From Tribonema minus (Eukaryota; Sar; Xanthophyceae; Tribonematales; Tribonemataceae): DNA of 64,000 nucleotides. Position 1 is the first letter of the stretch. The number at the start of each line of letters is the position of its first letter. The notes beneath the pieces are model-generated. The model saw only the letters and a list, made by a program, of their open reading frames with translations, had not been told where the DNA came from and did no database searches. The position numbers and the translations under genes are program-made. This document shows positions 31,101-43,264 of the stretch, piece by piece. Where the stretch lies: the NCBI GenBank assembly GCA_017506865.1, contig JAFCMP010000533.1, positions 434,001 to 498,000 of the forward strand. Reading direction: 5' to 3'.

Positions 31101-34100
31101 TCGCGTACCTGTATCTGCGCATACGACTGCAATGTGCGCGGAGGGTACTTTGGAATGCGTGCATGCATCGGGTTTGTGCAGGCCGCCTCCTAACCCTAAC
31201 CCTAACTCCAACTCACGCCTAGACACGCCTGCAAGGGCGCTCGTTACTGGGGCTAGCAGGCAACGGTCGTCTGCTGCGCATGCGCGGCGATGCAGTCTTT
31301 GCGCACGCAGGCGCCTAAATGTCACCCTAACTGTTACCCCTAAACCTGCTACTGACCTTAACCACTAGCAAAAAATCGGCGGCAGCTGCGTGGACGCATC
31401 ACGACTCGCAGCGCCACCACGCAAGTGCCTCACTGAGGCCACGACCTATGCCAATGGTTGTCTGAGCTTCGACGACTGTTGCTGGATGTGGCAGTTACAC
31501 TGAAACCGTTTGCCTGCCGCCCGCACGCACCCACCACGGCTCGCTGAACCACCTCTCGAGTGCCTTGCTGATGGTATGACCTATGCCTGAGCTTGCCTTA
31601 ATATTGCGGATGGCTTGGCGTGGCGTGAAACAGTCTGCTGCCCGCGCGCATGTGTGCAGACGCGCAGGGACGCGCGCGGCTCGAGCTATGCCATTGTTTA
31701 CTTGAACTTCGACAATTTGAACTTCAGTGATTGTTGGGACGCGGCAGTTACACTGAAACGGTTTTTGCCACCCGCCGCGCGCGTGCGCAGACGCGCTCGG
31801 GTGCGCGCGCGGCACGACCTATGCCTTTGCTCACTTGAACTTCGACGATACAAACTACGACGATTTGAAATTCAACGATTGCTGGACGTGGCAGTTACAC
31901 TGTAACTGCCTGCCGCACGCATGCGCAGACGCACTGGGGCGCGCCAGGCACGGCGTCAACGCGATGCTGGCGCAGTACGGGCGGCTCGATGCGCTGCTGC
32001 GCGAGCTCGAGGGGCTGGAGCGCGGCCGCGCCAGGTGCGCTATGCCGCCTGTGCCGTGTTTTCGTACTCGCAAATTCAATTTCAGACACTGTGCCGTGTT
32101 TTCGTACACATGGACCTCAACTTTAGCACAGGCAATAGTGACGCGAAGGTTCAATGATGCCGTGCGCTGCTCGAGGCAGGTCCGCTGGGGCCACCTTTTC
32201 TTGTTCCGAACGCGGATTTGAGCATCCAGGTATGCCATGCTCGAGGGGCTGGAGCGCGGCCGTGCAAGGTAGCTATGCTGCCCGTGTTTCCTTACATGTA
32301 AACAAACTCAACATGCGATGACGACTATTGAGGGCGGCTGGGGAGCGGCCGCGTCAGGTCCGCTGTGTGGCCACCCGTCCTTGTCTCGCAGGCGCACTTG
32401 AGCTGCCGGGTACGCTACGCTGCTCGTGCCATGCTTCCTTACATGTGAACCTTCAACGCCCGTCTTTTCTCCAGCATATCTCCTTTTCGAGTTTTGCTGT
32501 GGCTGCCCGCTTGGACTTGATGGTGGTGTTGGGGGCCTCAAGCCCTGTGCAGACTGTTACAAGTACTGAATTCGGCTTGCTCAACCCTGTCGATCGCCGT
32601 GTTGCCGTTGATCTATGCTAGTTGCACAGACTGCTACATTTACGCCATCCCATTTTCAGGGTTGCTCTCATCTATCACCTGAGCAACTCCCTTTGCGACC
32701 ACACACTTGTGTCAAAAATGACATCATTGGCTGCTCTCTTCCGTCATGACTACAGCCTACCAGTTGTGCGCGCGGTGTCCCACTCTTATTGCTGTTGCCA
32801 CCGTGCAGGCTCATCCACAAGCTGCAGCAGATCTCAGCGCAGCAGCAGCTAGACACCACCACAGATGTGAGTCCTGCGCATCATGAATCAAATCTATCAA
32901 TGCATGACAAGTTTTGGCATTCCGGACCGTGCATGCGCTTGTGCTTGCTGCTGCATGCCTTGAATGCATGTGGCTAAAGTACTTTCAAAGTATACAAATG
33001 CTTCCCGACTGCGTGCGCCTGGATCACTGCTGCTTACGCCACTTCAATGGCAGATGTCGCCTTCAACAGAACCGGCGGCAACACTTTTTGCGTGTGCGGC
33101 GTGCGCACTTCGTGCCAGCAGCACGCAACCACATCCCTCAAAGCCACTTCTGTAATACATAGACCCCCTGACACCACACCAGCGCTCAGCACGCACTCAC
33201 GCGATGACGCTCATCTCCTCTCTCACGCCAACCTTCGCACAGCCGTCGCGCCGCGTGCACGCGCCGCTGCCCGCGACCCCGCATGCGCACTTAGTGCCAT
33301 TGGCACACGACAACATCCCTCAAAGCCACTTCCATAAAACATACACCCCTCCACACCAGCGCTCTGCCTGCACTCATGCAACAATGCCCATCTCCTCTCT
33401 CGCACCAACTTCTAACAGGCGTCGCGCCGCGAGCGCGCGCCGCTGCCCGCGACCCCGCTCGGCCTCTGCCTCGCGCCGCTGCCGCGCCTGCAAGACGCGC
33501 AGGCCGCGCATGTAACACGGCTCAACGCCACGCTCCGCGCCGCCGCCGCCGCGCGCCCCCTCGAGCGACAGTGGTGGAAGTGGGTCACGGCCGCGGCGGC
33601 GGCGCCGGCGGCGGCGCCGCTGCCTCCACCGCCGCCGCTGCCGGGTTCCGCAGCAGCGGCGGCGGCGGTGCCGACAGCATCGGCAGCGCCAGCACTGCCG
33701 GCGGCAGCGGCGGCGGCGAGTGCTGCAGCGGCGGAAGGCGATGAGCTGAGCGGTGTGCAGCTGACGAGAGGCGAGGAGAGGCTGCTGGCGGCGCTGCGGG
33801 GGGCGGCGGCGGCGGCGGCGCCGGTGGTGCGCGCGCGGCTGCTGCAGGCCGCGGAGCCGTGGGGGGGGCTGAGGGAGCTGGCGGGGGGCAGCGCTCAGGT
33901 GTGGGTGCGCGGCGTGTGAGATAAGCAGTTGCTTTTTTGGTGGTGTTACAATGTACACAGCAGCTGCACTAGTAGCATACGAGCTCAAGGAGCCTGGCCT
34001 AGCTGGATCATAGCCTGAGTGTGAGTGTGTGGCAAGGATACAAAAATGAGGCTGTTCATGATGTCACCACGTATGCAGCACCCGCACTAGTACACAAGCT

Positions 34101-34561
34101 CAAGGAGCCTGGGCCAGCATGTGTAAGAGTGTTGCTCAGAGGCACACAAGCACAGGTCATTTGTGCGCTCTTGTTGTGTGCCGCTGAAGTCGGGGTTATC
34201 CAACAAACTTTGCCACATTTTGTCTGCTTCTTCACCACAGACAATGCCGGCGCCAGCGGCAGCGGCGACGGCAGCAGCCACGCGTGCGCTCCACAGCGAA
34301 GCAGCCAGTATAATGGCAGCCGCTACGCAGGCCGGCCTGGGCTCGCTACTTTCAGCTCATGACGTACACTCTGCAGGGCCAGGCACACCCCCTCCTGAGC
34401 CCCCCATGGCAGGGCAGGGTGCGAGGGAGTGGTGGGGCGAGGGGGGGGAGGAAGGGGGGGAGGCGGCGCTGGTGCTGCGGCGCGCGTCGGCGGAGGCGGA
34501 GCTGCGGAGGACGGTCGAGCGCTGCGAGCGCGCCATGCTGCACGACGCGAACTGGCTGTGA
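28127..34561 (+). CDS. TEDC1: TEDC1-like protein (tubulin epsilon/delta complex subunit 1)
   Basis: Eight exons join in phase to give 570 residues: 28127-28306, 28909-29223, 30041-30151, 30915-31056, 31929-32034, 32809-32866, 33419-33898, 34241-34561. The order of features matches TEDC1: N-terminal GCAGITPELLRAAKRSDV; ALWRALDALTSHL; RERLCARGYERPQF; then VLVALAWAMADG (compare LLLALSWLLA in vertebrates); a coiled segment MLAQYGRLDALLRELEGLE and LIHKLQQISAQQQ; HVTRLNATLR with ERQWWKWV (compare FWQWM); and a C-terminal helical region. TEDC1 works with TEDC2 and delta and epsilon tubulin to stabilise centriolar triplet microtubules, so the organism probably builds centrioles or flagella. The protein is longer than the vertebrate one because of Ala/Pro-rich inserts in exon 7. 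The last exon rests on phase and helix content; alternatively the gene stops at 33919. The family call comes from my own pattern comparison. Confidence 0.72.
29270..29310 (+). repeat. Copy of TEDC1-like exon 2 end
   Basis: ATGCGCGAGAG|GTACAGTCC at the true exon 2 end (29213-29232) recurs at about 29283-29302 with the donor kept. The downstream ATGTGCATT and AGCTGTTGCA are repeated too. Confidence 0.65.
30152..30800 (+). repeat. Array of TEDC1-like exon 3 end copies with dimeric period
   Basis: Four copies of the exon 3 end (on +, GCGGCCTG.GCTGCGG, then GCGAACAG|GTGACC) have junctions at 30279, 30467, 30595 and 30781; the true one is 30151. Spacing alternates 128, 188, 128 and 186 bp. The working unit is therefore a dimer of about 316 bp that was itself duplicated. 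All copies keep CAG|GTG. Confidence 0.88.
31370..31928 (+). repeat. Tandem units of TEDC1-like intron 4 end and exon 5 start
   Basis: Four units of about 135 bp each contain GGCAGTTACACTG, a C-rich stretch, GCGCAGACGC-like acceptor sequence and a piece of exon 5 (GGGCGCGC). Acceptor-like junctions fall near 31518, 31660, 31791 and the true 31929. CTTGAACTTCGA is repeated in the intron part. Confidence 0.82.
32235..32370 (+). repeat. Copies of TEDC1-like exon 5 end
   Basis: GAGGGGCTGGAGCGCGGCCG at the true exon 5 end recurs near 32249, followed by TGCAAGGTAG. A decayed version lies near 32330-32360 (GGAGCGGCCGCGTCAGGTCC). Each keeps a GT after the AG. Confidence 0.7.
33050..33418 (+). repeat. 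Copies of TEDC1-like exon 7 start
   Basis: The start of exon 7 (CGTCGCGCCGCGAGCGCGCG, then CCGCTGCCCGCGACCCCG) has a close copy at about 33248-33290 and a decayed one near 33086-33110. Both are followed by ACATCCCTCAAAGCCACTTC. Spacing is about 165 bp. Confidence 0.72.
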
Positions 34562-36307
34562 ACAACGTCTACCACGGTTCAGCACCGTCCGTGGCGCGTG
34601 GCGCGTACTGTGCGTGCAGGTGTCGTCGACAGCAACGCATCGCGGTACGTGTGGATACGACTGTACAGGTGCCCGTTGATACGACTGTACAGGTGCGGAG
34701 ACGCGACTGTATCGGCAACACCTGGGCGCACACTGCCTGAGTGCGCAGCAGCAGTTGCGGGGGAGGAGCGCGTCTACGTTGCTGAGCGGTGCGGTGCTTG
34801 CCCGCATGCAGCAGCAGGCACAAAGCGGTCACCGGCGGTCGTGCTGTAGTGTGTAGCTCTGAATGTTGAATTACGGAGGTCCCGCCTCAAGTCCAACATG
34901 TTGTACGGATCGCACTGGCTGTCAGCAGCGATCCTTCATGTCGGCGGCAGCTGCAATCATGGGCGTGCGCCTGCCTGACACTTGTGGATCGTGACGGCAC
35001 ACTCGCTGCGCCCGGCGGCGGCGCTGCAGCATGCGCCGTGCGAAGCGAGCTGCTGGCGGGAACGATTCAGCCGCGCCGTGGCTCATGACGCACTACGCAA
35101 CACGAAGCGCCGCGACGGGCGCACTGACAGGAGCGGCGGAACCCGCCTGTCACCCCTCCCTGTGCAGGGGCACATCCCGGACTTTGAGGGAAGCGGAAAC
35201 GGGCGATGGGCGCGCACAGTGCAGACGCCGGCACCAATTCTTTACTTGGTGCCAATGGCGCCCACCTACATTCGCTCTTCCCTGCCCTGAGGCCTGCCTG
35301 GGGCTGGGCTTGCACCAGTGTGCCATGGTCCCTGGCATTGCCGAGAGTGTGTGTCCATGCGGGTCCAGTATTGGATGGTTGAGGAGAGCGCTGGGCAATG
35401 ATAGTCGTCGTTCGCGCAGCGTGGTGGCTGTGTCACGGTATGCACGGTCTCCAGCTGGTGAGGCAGTGCAGGGTCAGCACCCGCCATGTTACGACAGAGC
35501 CGTATGCAATGCCATGCAACACAGCAGTCAGGAGGGAGTGTAGCTACTATGAAGTAGGTCACTAGCTGTCAGCAATCAACTGTTTTCATGATTGGTATGC
35601 GGCGATGCCTGTACGTGAGAGCGAAGCGGCACGGTATGTATGCAATCATGTTTATACATGTATGCAGGCTGGCTGGTTGACGCAATGCGCTCAACTATCG
35701 TCATTCATCAGTGTCAGTGACTTCCCAACACACGGAGCGAGCTGTGCAGTGGTCTCTCTGTGGGGCCAATTGTGACACTGCAAACTGCAGTTATCATTGC
35801 TTCAAAATCCACCCAACAGTCTCGTCCCAGCCTGGACGGTGTATAGGCATCACATTTGACCTCAAATACAGCTGTGCCACACTGGCAAGCCCATCTCCTG
35901 CACTGTGCAATGTTGGCTTTTGCGGCGAAGCAATGCTCCTTGCCCTGGCTCTGCCCATGCGCTGCATCTTTTGCCATATGCCTACATAGCCTGACGACGC
36001 CAGCACATGACCGCATGGCACATGGCACTTGCGGTCAGAGTGCACGCAGTCGCCTGCGCCAACAATCTGTCTTGCACCGTCAGCAGCACGCCCCATGGCA
36101 GATGCACCGGCTTGCACATGTGCTGTTCGTTGGTATAGATGCCATAGCGCACGCCAGTGGGTGTTGCTCGTTGATAATTATCTTGAGCAATGCGCAATTT
36201 GATATACCACATGACCGGCCCTTCTGCACTCTGCAGATTGACATTGTTTTATAGAACACTGCCTTGATTTTTATACTTCGAAGTACCTATTTTGAGGCAC
36301 AGCACAG
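34562..36307. other. Gap after the TEDC1-like gene, nothing confident
   Basis: A short tandem GATACGACTGTACAGGTGC repeat lies at about 34655-34695. The rest has balanced composition and short frames without motifs. Confidence 0.4.
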
Positions 36308-36706
36308 GTGGCGTCGCGGGCGGCGAAGACTGCAGCAGACCCCGAGCGATGCTGCCGCGACCAAGAGGCCGCCAAGACTACCCACTATTCTGGTCATTAT
36401 GATCAGAATTGCTACAAACTTGCCACTTTGGCAATAGGGTCATTTGGCAGCATCGGGGAGCAGGGGCGGAAGCTGCTGGAGGCTGTGGCGACGGAGTATG
36501 CCAGCAGGATGTCAGTGCCCGGAGGAGCGCGCCCTAAAGCTCTCAAGGGCATCGCCCTGGCGCGCTTACGCTCGGCACTGTCGGCAGCGCACATGGCGTA
36601 CTCTGGCCGTGTCATGACACACATGGCAGAATCCAGGGGGGGGGGGCACATGGAGGAGGACGTAGGGGAGGACCCGGAGATGCCATTTGGCGGCGGCGGC
36701 GTTTGA
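36308..36706 (+). pseudogene. Fragment resembling the C-terminal end of a retroelement protein
   Basis: An open stretch of about 130 codons follows a possible acceptor (CACAG at 36303-36307) and ends with TGA at 36706. It reads ATLAIGSFGSIGEQGRKLLE and then ALKGIALARLRSALSAAHMA. This resembles the ends of reverse-transcriptase polyproteins seen in plant and algal LINE-like elements (a Gly-rich turn, then a helix naming the last domain, then a repeated Ala/Arg helix). No upstream reverse transcriptase or endonuclease is present, so this is a remnant or a captured exon. The family call is an inference from pattern only. Confidence 0.4.
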
Positions 36707-37612
36707 GTGGTTGTCGTTGCGACACTTTCAGACTGTCATACGACATGTAGATTCCTTACATGCATGCTAGATGCCAATTATCTGGGCTTTTTCGCGCCCT
36801 GAGCGAGAATTAATAAAAGGTACCTATTTTAAGTTGTTGGAATGATCTCACACCTGACGGCGGGCTGACAACACTATGGGGGTGCAGGCAATCATTCTGG
36901 TGGCCTACACTTCATCAATGATACAGCGGCAAGCATACTATGTAGTACACACCAGTCAGAGTGGCATATGCATGTTTAGATGACCATAGCTGGACACCAG
37001 CTTCGCATACTTCCGAAACGGCGACTGTGATCACTGGCAGAATAATGCGGGGGGGATGCGTGTGGTTTGCCTGCACAGGTGCACCTCCGACGTGCATGCT
37101 TGACTCGTGGCGTGAAAGAGGGGTGTGGGCATATTTGCTACATTGCTGCGAGCAATAATCGAAGATGAGCGCGAAGATCAGGTACTTGCCTCAAGCACTT
37201 CGTCTTTTAAAAGGGGTATTTAAAAAATAAGGCGGTTCCAGATGGTGATACATACATACCCAGAACTGAGGGTAGGTATGTACATTGGGTTGGACCTCGA
37301 AGTTGCAAAACGAGGTGTGGGCAGTGCGGGGTATAGCTGCGAGGTTCTTCGTGAAGGCTCTTAAGTTTACAGCAGGGGGCAGTACATCTACGTCATCCCC
37401 ACCTTGGAACCTCTACCAGCCGCTCTCACAGGCAGAACGAACGGGCCTAACGAGAGATTGACCATACTGGGCAACTGCCGAACTGGGCCTGGCGGTGGAA
37501 CAGCCAAGTTGCCTCTGAGCATCCGCTGAAAGTTTGCTGGCGTCGATAAGCTCTGGCCGAAAGTCTGGGCCAGAAACACAAGGGGGGCTAAACTTCAGTT
37601 GAGCTTCCAATC
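36707..37612. other. 5' region of the UBA-like gene
   Basis: The sequence is AT-richer than its surroundings, with TTTTAAAAGGGG near 37205. No coding motif on either strand. It should contain the promoter of the gene that starts at 37613. Confidence 0.35.
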
Positions 37613-39516
37613 ATGGCCTTCTACGCCGCGGAGACCGCTTTCAGAGCAGCAGTTCAGGAGCATCTCAGCCGCCTGATGCAGCAAGGCATGCCCCGGTCAG
37701 CCGCCATCGACACCCTGCTGGTGGCGGTGAGAGGCCAGGAGGCTAATAGCCCGCTGGCTTCAGCTGCCGCCGACGAAGTTGCTGCTTTGGTCGCCGCGCA
37801 CGGCTACAGCCATCAGGACGCCGTCAGAGCGCTGGTCGTAACCCAGGAGCTGAGGAGCCTGAGGGAGCAGGGCCTCGACACCGTCGATGCCCTCAACATA
37901 CTGACGTCGAGGGTAGCCAGGGCGCAGCCGCCAGCGCCAACCGCCGTTCCACCGCCGCCGCAGCAGTTGCCGCAGCAGCAGCATCAGCACACGCCGTGCC
38001 AGCCGCTGGCAGCCCAAACGCAAGCTACCGGCTTCCAACAGCAGCAGCAGCAGCAGCCGATGCACAGTGCTGAGGGCGTCCCTCATGCGTCGCCGGCGCG
38101 GCTGCCGCGCGCTTCCCCGCGGCAGCAGCACCAGCAGCAGCAGCAGCCAGGCGCGCTGCGGCGGAAGCGCGCAGAGTGGGAGGCGCAATCAGCGCTGCCG
38201 CTAGCCGGGGGGAAGAGCGCAGCGGCGGGGGGGCGCGACGACATGGAGTGGGGGGAGGAGCTGGGGGCGGGCTTGGGGGTGGCGGCCAAGCGTGCCAGGA
38301 AGGAGGCGGCAGCGGGCGCGCTGCTGCAGCAGCCGCCGCTGCAGGCGAGCGCTGTGCCGGGGAGCGTGTCTGCGGCGTTTGGAGGCGCTGGTGCCGGCGC
38401 GCAGAGGTGCGTGCTTTGCCTCATTCTTCAAATTGAGGTATTGATGCCCAGCCCCAAGCGTAAGGGTTGTGGGTAGGGTCAGCAAGTCAAAAGTTCACAA
38501 GTCTGCCGCCACTTGTATGCGGTATGGGCGCACGCAGACAATATTATTCCGCGACAGCTGCATTGCGAGTTGCAGGGCGTACGCGATGAGTGATGATGCG
38601 CGCCCTGCTGGTGCCAATATCATCACGACCATCCAATGCTGCTCGTAACTTGCGGACAGCTTTATAGTACAAAGTGGGCCCTTACGTACCTCAGACTCTA
38701 ATTTTGATGGCAACAGTGCGTCGTCGTCAGCCAGAGCATCTGTGAAGTAAGTACTGTTTTGTTGCTGATGGAGGGTGCTCGCATATACGCAAATCACCTG
38801 GCACAAAGCCCAGTTGTTGTTATGGTAACGCGCGGCGGGGGTCGTCAGCGGCTGTGGCCCAATCAACACACCATAGAGCGCACCCCATTCGCAACCGCTC
38901 GGTGTTGGGCGGCGGAAGCGGCGTTCGCGTGATGCGTGCAGGCAGCATCGCAGTGCTTGTCCCCACCTGATGTACTGGTCAACTATTGTGCGCAACGGGG
39001 CGTGCGCATGACCTGACGGCGCAGGGTCCCTGCACTCGACCGCCAAGGTGCGTACCGCTTCTCCACCCTCCTTGCCGCCAATACACTCTCTGGAAGGAAG
39101 CCTGACTAGGCGGGTGACGCAGGCAATGCCAAAGTATCATGTCGGCTGATCTTGCTCTCGCAGGCCTGTCATGAGCCCACCAAGCTCATTCCAGGATACT
39201 TGCTCTTCAACATGTAGGCTGATCTTGCTCTCGCAGGCCTGTCATATACACACAAAGCTCACGCCTGTAGGCTGATCTTGCTCCCTCAAGCTCATCATAT
39301 ACACACAAGGCTCATAGGAAAGACGCCTGTTCTTCAACTTCACACATGAAGTTCGTGCTGAGCCCCCTGTGCTCAACCCCCCCCCCCCCCCCCCCCATCG
39401 CCCCTGCCCACAGCAGCCTCAAACGCAGCCTCGACACGGAAGCGGACGATGCAGGCGCCAACGGCAGCACGGCAGCAGCGCTCAGCGACGGGCACAAGCG
39501 CACGCGCACTGCCTGA
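37613..39516 (+). CDS. Small helical UBA-like, Gln-rich protein with basic C-terminus
   Basis: Two exons, 37613-38406 and 39414-39516 (TGA), join in phase to give 298 residues. The ATG is the first in frame. Residues about 1-105 are predicted helical. They carry a repeated pattern (MPRSAAIDTLLVAV, then YSHQDAVRALVVTQELRSLR and LDTVDALNILTSRV) that resembles UBA/CUE-type three-helix repeats. A Pro/Gln-rich linker follows with CAG-coded runs. The C-terminal part has an AKRARKE cluster and exon 2 adds LKRSLDTEADD and a final HKRTRTA. The KR.R clusters suggest nuclear import. I do not recognise a named family. The acceptor is preceded by an 18-base C run (39379-39396). Confidence 0.68.
39140..39315 (+). 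repeat. Three tandem copies in the intron of the UBA-like gene
   Basis: GGCTGATCTTGCTC(T/C)C followed by GCAGGCCTGTCAT occurs at about 39142 and 39217, with a shorter third copy at 39269. ACACACAA.GCTCA is shared by units two and three. The period is about 55-75 bp. The units contain AG sites but no exon sequence that I can see. Confidence 0.7.
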
Positions 39517-40564
39517 AGTCTGTCTGTCGCTGAACCGATGTCACAAAGTTACTGTACGGGACACAGCTCCGAGTGCTGATATGACCGAGCGCCGCGCTGC
39601 GTCCTTCGTGTGTCAACCATGCGCATACCAGTATTTGATACGTGTGTTACGCAATGGGGCTGCAAGAGAGCATAACCCCCACCACCACCCCCCTACCCCC
39701 CGTCCGTTGCCTGTTTGGTGGCGATGCGTGTGACTTATGTATCGTGTGATTGCGCTGTCTGGGCAATAGCGACACGTCTCTTAAAACCTGTCGGGCGCTG
39801 ATTTTGTCAACATGAATGTGCTCTTGCTGTGTGCACTGCAGTTTGCTTTGCCCGCTGCATGTGACTACAGGGGATGCGTGAATGCAAACATGAGATTGGC
39901 GTCCTAATTGTTGGTGTTTATTTAAGGCTGTCGCCTGGTGGATTACTCACAACTTCAAGTCCATGGCTTGTGCAGACATGTATGCACTTCATCAGCTGTA
40001 CAGGAAAAATTTGAGTTCCAGCTCTTCTTCTTACAGAAACGCTCACATGCATGTATCACATGCTGTTATGCATCTTGCTGGTGCTGTACACTTGACAATG
40101 ACAAGATGGCAGTGCAGGTGCAACGGCATGCGCTAGAGCAACGTCCTGCAGCTTCTGAACACATTTGTTGGCCAGTTGGATCAGGCTTCGTATCCCAGTG
40201 GATCAGGGTCAGGGTTGGGGTCAGCATCGGGGTCGGGTTTGGTACTGGGGTTAGAGTCAGAATTTGGGTCACCGGTGCAAGCACAGCGTTCGGGTGCGGC
40301 GCGCTGGTGGGCAGTGCGAACCGCGAGCGCAACGGCAATGCTGCAAAGGGCGCGGCGGCGCGCGAGTGGCACGTGTGGCACCGCCGCAGAGACTGTTCCT
40401 CACTGGCTTACATTGCGCTCACGGAATGCTTGGCGCGCGCGCGCGTGACGCGGCATCGCGCGCCCTGCAGCGTGGCCGGCTGCACCCTGGCAGATGAGAC
40501 CTTTCCATACTGAACACCCATGCCTCGAACGCTGAAAAGCTTGCACACAGAAGTCTCTTACTGT
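39517..40564. other. Gap after the UBA-like gene, weak coding signal at 40260-40510
   Basis: The plus strand at about 40260-40510 reads ALVGSANRERNGNAAKGAAA and on to a TGA at 40511, with protein-like composition but no start or family. A degenerate GGGTCAGG-type repeat lies at 40200-40275. Nothing else stands out. Confidence 0.3.
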
Positions 40565-40705
40565 GGATATGGTGGCACTGTTTGACTCGTGGCCAATTGC
40601 CGCAGCAGCGGCGATCACGGTTATCGGTGGAAGGCATTCAATTTGACGGCTAACCACATCTTGTCGCCTAGAGCTCTACGATCTTTGATTCCTTTCTATG
40701 TAAGT
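40565..40705 (+). repeat. Dispersed repeat, copy 2
   Basis: Closely related to 21146-21290 over its whole length (GATATGGTGGCACTGTTTGA, then ATCGGTGGAAGGCATTC and AGAGCTCTACGATCTTTGAT). It has in-frame stops where copy 3 is open. Confidence 0.8.
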
Positions 40706-40950
40706 ACAGCGTGGCGGCGCTCGCTGGATGTCGCCCCCCGGTGGGGGTTTGGTGGCGCGTGCCGCCGTCTGCCGCCATTTTGACGACTTGATCACGATGT
40801 CGCCAGCCCACAACATGTGCACCCAATGGACGCTTCGCAATGCTCATACTGTCGTCGGGACGAGCGCATGCTGCGCGCCGCTGAGCGCTGCTGAGATGTG
40901 GGCCGTGTCGCCGCTCTCGCGCGTCTCGCTTCGCCGCCGCTGCCTCGCAG

Positions 40951-41222
40951 ATACGAAGACAAGCACTACGCGCAACAACATGGGTTAGCCTCTGGGTAGG
41001 TTTATCGTTTGGCTAGGGTCCCGATGCTGCAGCCACACAGAAGGCCAACGTGACGCTTGGGGTTAGGGGCAGGTTTAGGATTAGGGTAAGGGTTAAGGTT
41101 AGGGTTAGGGTTAAAGGCACGTGCACAGCCGGTTGCTGTACGCGCCCAGCCCCAGCGGCAGCCCCAACGCAGATTCGCAGCGCACGGCAGCGGCGGCCGG
41201 TGGCGCGCTGCGTGAGTCCTGC

Positions 41223-41253
<31 letters not shown>

Positions 41254-41348
41254 GCAGCGGCAGCGGCGGCGGCGGCAGCGGCGGCAGCGGCAGCGGCGGT
41301 GGCGGCGGCGGCGGTGGGGGCGAGGGCGGGGGCCGCGGGGGGGCGCTA

Positions 41349-41379
<31 letters not shown>

Positions 41380-42199
41380 CGACAACGCGGCGGCGAAGGC
41401 GGCAATGCGGCGCCGGCGCGCTGCTGCGGCCCGCGCGTCGCATACATGGTGCTGCATGCGCTCCGCCAAGGGGTCGTCGCTCGAGCACAGCGCGCCGCTG
41501 CCCGCGCCGCAGCCAATCGTGCGCGACAGTCCGTTGGTCACAAAGATGCTCAAGCGCATCCGCAGCAGCGGCGACACCTCAGCGGCGCGCTGTCGGCGGC
41601 GCCGGCTGCCGCCGCTGCCCGCGCCGCTTCGGCAGTGGCGGCGGCGCCGGCGCCAACCGGCGCGGTGCATCGGGGCACACGCGGCAAGTCCATGGGCGGC
41701 GGAGCGGTGCTGGCAGCGGCGGCACGCGCCGCCGAGCACGCGCGCCTCGCCGACTGTGTAGGCACCGTTATGGGCGAACCGCTGAGCGAGAGTGAGGGGC
41801 GGGCGGTGAGGAGCCTATGCGACGGCCCGCAGGCTGTGCGCGCTGCTTGACCGCTTCGGCGCGCCGCCGCCGCCGCTGCTGGCGCCGCCGGGCGCCGCCG
41901 CACCGCCAACGCTGCCGCAGTTCCTGCGCGGCGCGGCGGCGCTCGGCGGCGCCCCCGCGGACCTCTGCTCGGAGGCCGACGTGGCTGTGGCGGGGCCCGC
42001 AGCGGACGCGGCGGTGGCGCGGGCGCTGAGTGCGCTGGCGACACATGTGGGGCCGGCGCTGCCGCGGTGCGCCGGCCCCCTCTTCCGCGCGCCGCACGCT
42101 GGTGCATATGGGACGGTGGCGGCTGCGGCTCGAGGGCGCCGCCGCGGCGGCATCGACGGCGGCAGCGTCCGCTGCGGGGATGGACGGCGATGCGTCTGA
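40951..42199 (+). CDS. Ala/Gly-rich coding candidate, several frames
   Basis: A short exon 40951-40983 (YEDKHYAQQHG) followed by an exon from 41129 (RLLYAPSPSGSPNADSQR, then a Gly run) joins in phase. The acceptor of the second lies right after TTAGGG repeats (41050-41114). Further on, protein-like text changes frame: PIVRDSPLVTKMLKRIRSS (about 41515-41571), then CVGTVMGEPLSESEGRAV (about 41756-41809), then LLDRFGAPPPPLL (about 41843-41881). Either short introns or indels in the GC repeats explain the shifts. The function is unknown and I would not trust any single translation. Confidence 0.3.
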
Positions 42200-43264
42200 T
42201 GACGGACTCGGAGTCGCTACGGCTGAGGCGGCGCGTGTCGTGGCGCAGCGGCGGCGCTTTCAAAAATGGATATAGAAGTATATTCCATTTAGGAACCATC
42301 AATGCCTTCACAATTGTGGACTGATTGTGGCTGAACTACAGCACATGCAACATACTTCCATTGCAAGTCACTTCGTGTTGGCAGAAGATCAGACTTGTGT
42401 AAAAGATTTTAAAAGCACATACGCAGCCTGAGGCTCACGCATTTCAGAATGTTTCATCAGTCTGTTCGTTTGAAAACAGTCCAAGCGCCATTGAGTGGCA
42501 AAATACGTTAAAACATGATCCCTAGGAACCTTCCTACAGCCTATGCGGGGACACTCCATCCCCCAGGATTATCATCTCCAGTCAAAATAAGTCAGACATG
42601 ACAGCGAATCTTGGTCGGTCAGCACGCAGCAGCGTAGAACTCCACTTTGCCATGTGTTGGTAGGTGACGGTTGCACTTTCAGGTCGCAGATGCAGATGCT
42701 CACTGGCAGGCTCTAAACTATGTAAGAAGCATATGCGCCAGCATCAAATGTGGCAGGCATCAGCCTCTGCGCAAATTTGACAAGCAAACAAGACATACAC
42801 ATGTCGCTTGACACTGCCACGGAGCTAAAACAAGGTTGCGGGACACCCAGATACACAAGCTCTTGTGGCACATGTGAGCGGCCAAAGCTGACATGGGTCA
42901 GCGTCAACAAATTGCACATTTAGGATGTCCCTGATTCTACTTCAAATTGATATGCACGTGTACAGGCAGCAAGCACTCGCACAGCAAACCCACATGCATG
43001 ATATCCAACACAGCAGGGAAATGCAGACAAAGCAAAAAGAGAGATACACAACCAGGCGAATGCGAGAGTTGTTTGCAAAGGTGCTTTCATTCATGGGTAT
43101 GTGTGGAGCGCATATGGAGCGCTTGCAGAAAGCAAAATCTCAAAGCTACTGTGCGACCAGTGGTGGAGGTCTGCACTTGGCAAGGATCTGTGTAGCTACT
43201 GCCGTGCTTGACTGTAGATGGGAGGAAACCAGTGCCACAGCAGAACGTACCACCAATTCGACAC
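42200..43264. other. Moderate-GC gap, nothing recognised
   Basis: Base composition is less GC-rich than the flanks. Two small open frames (42713-42919 -, 42925-43344 +) have no family pattern or splice support. Confidence 0.35.
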
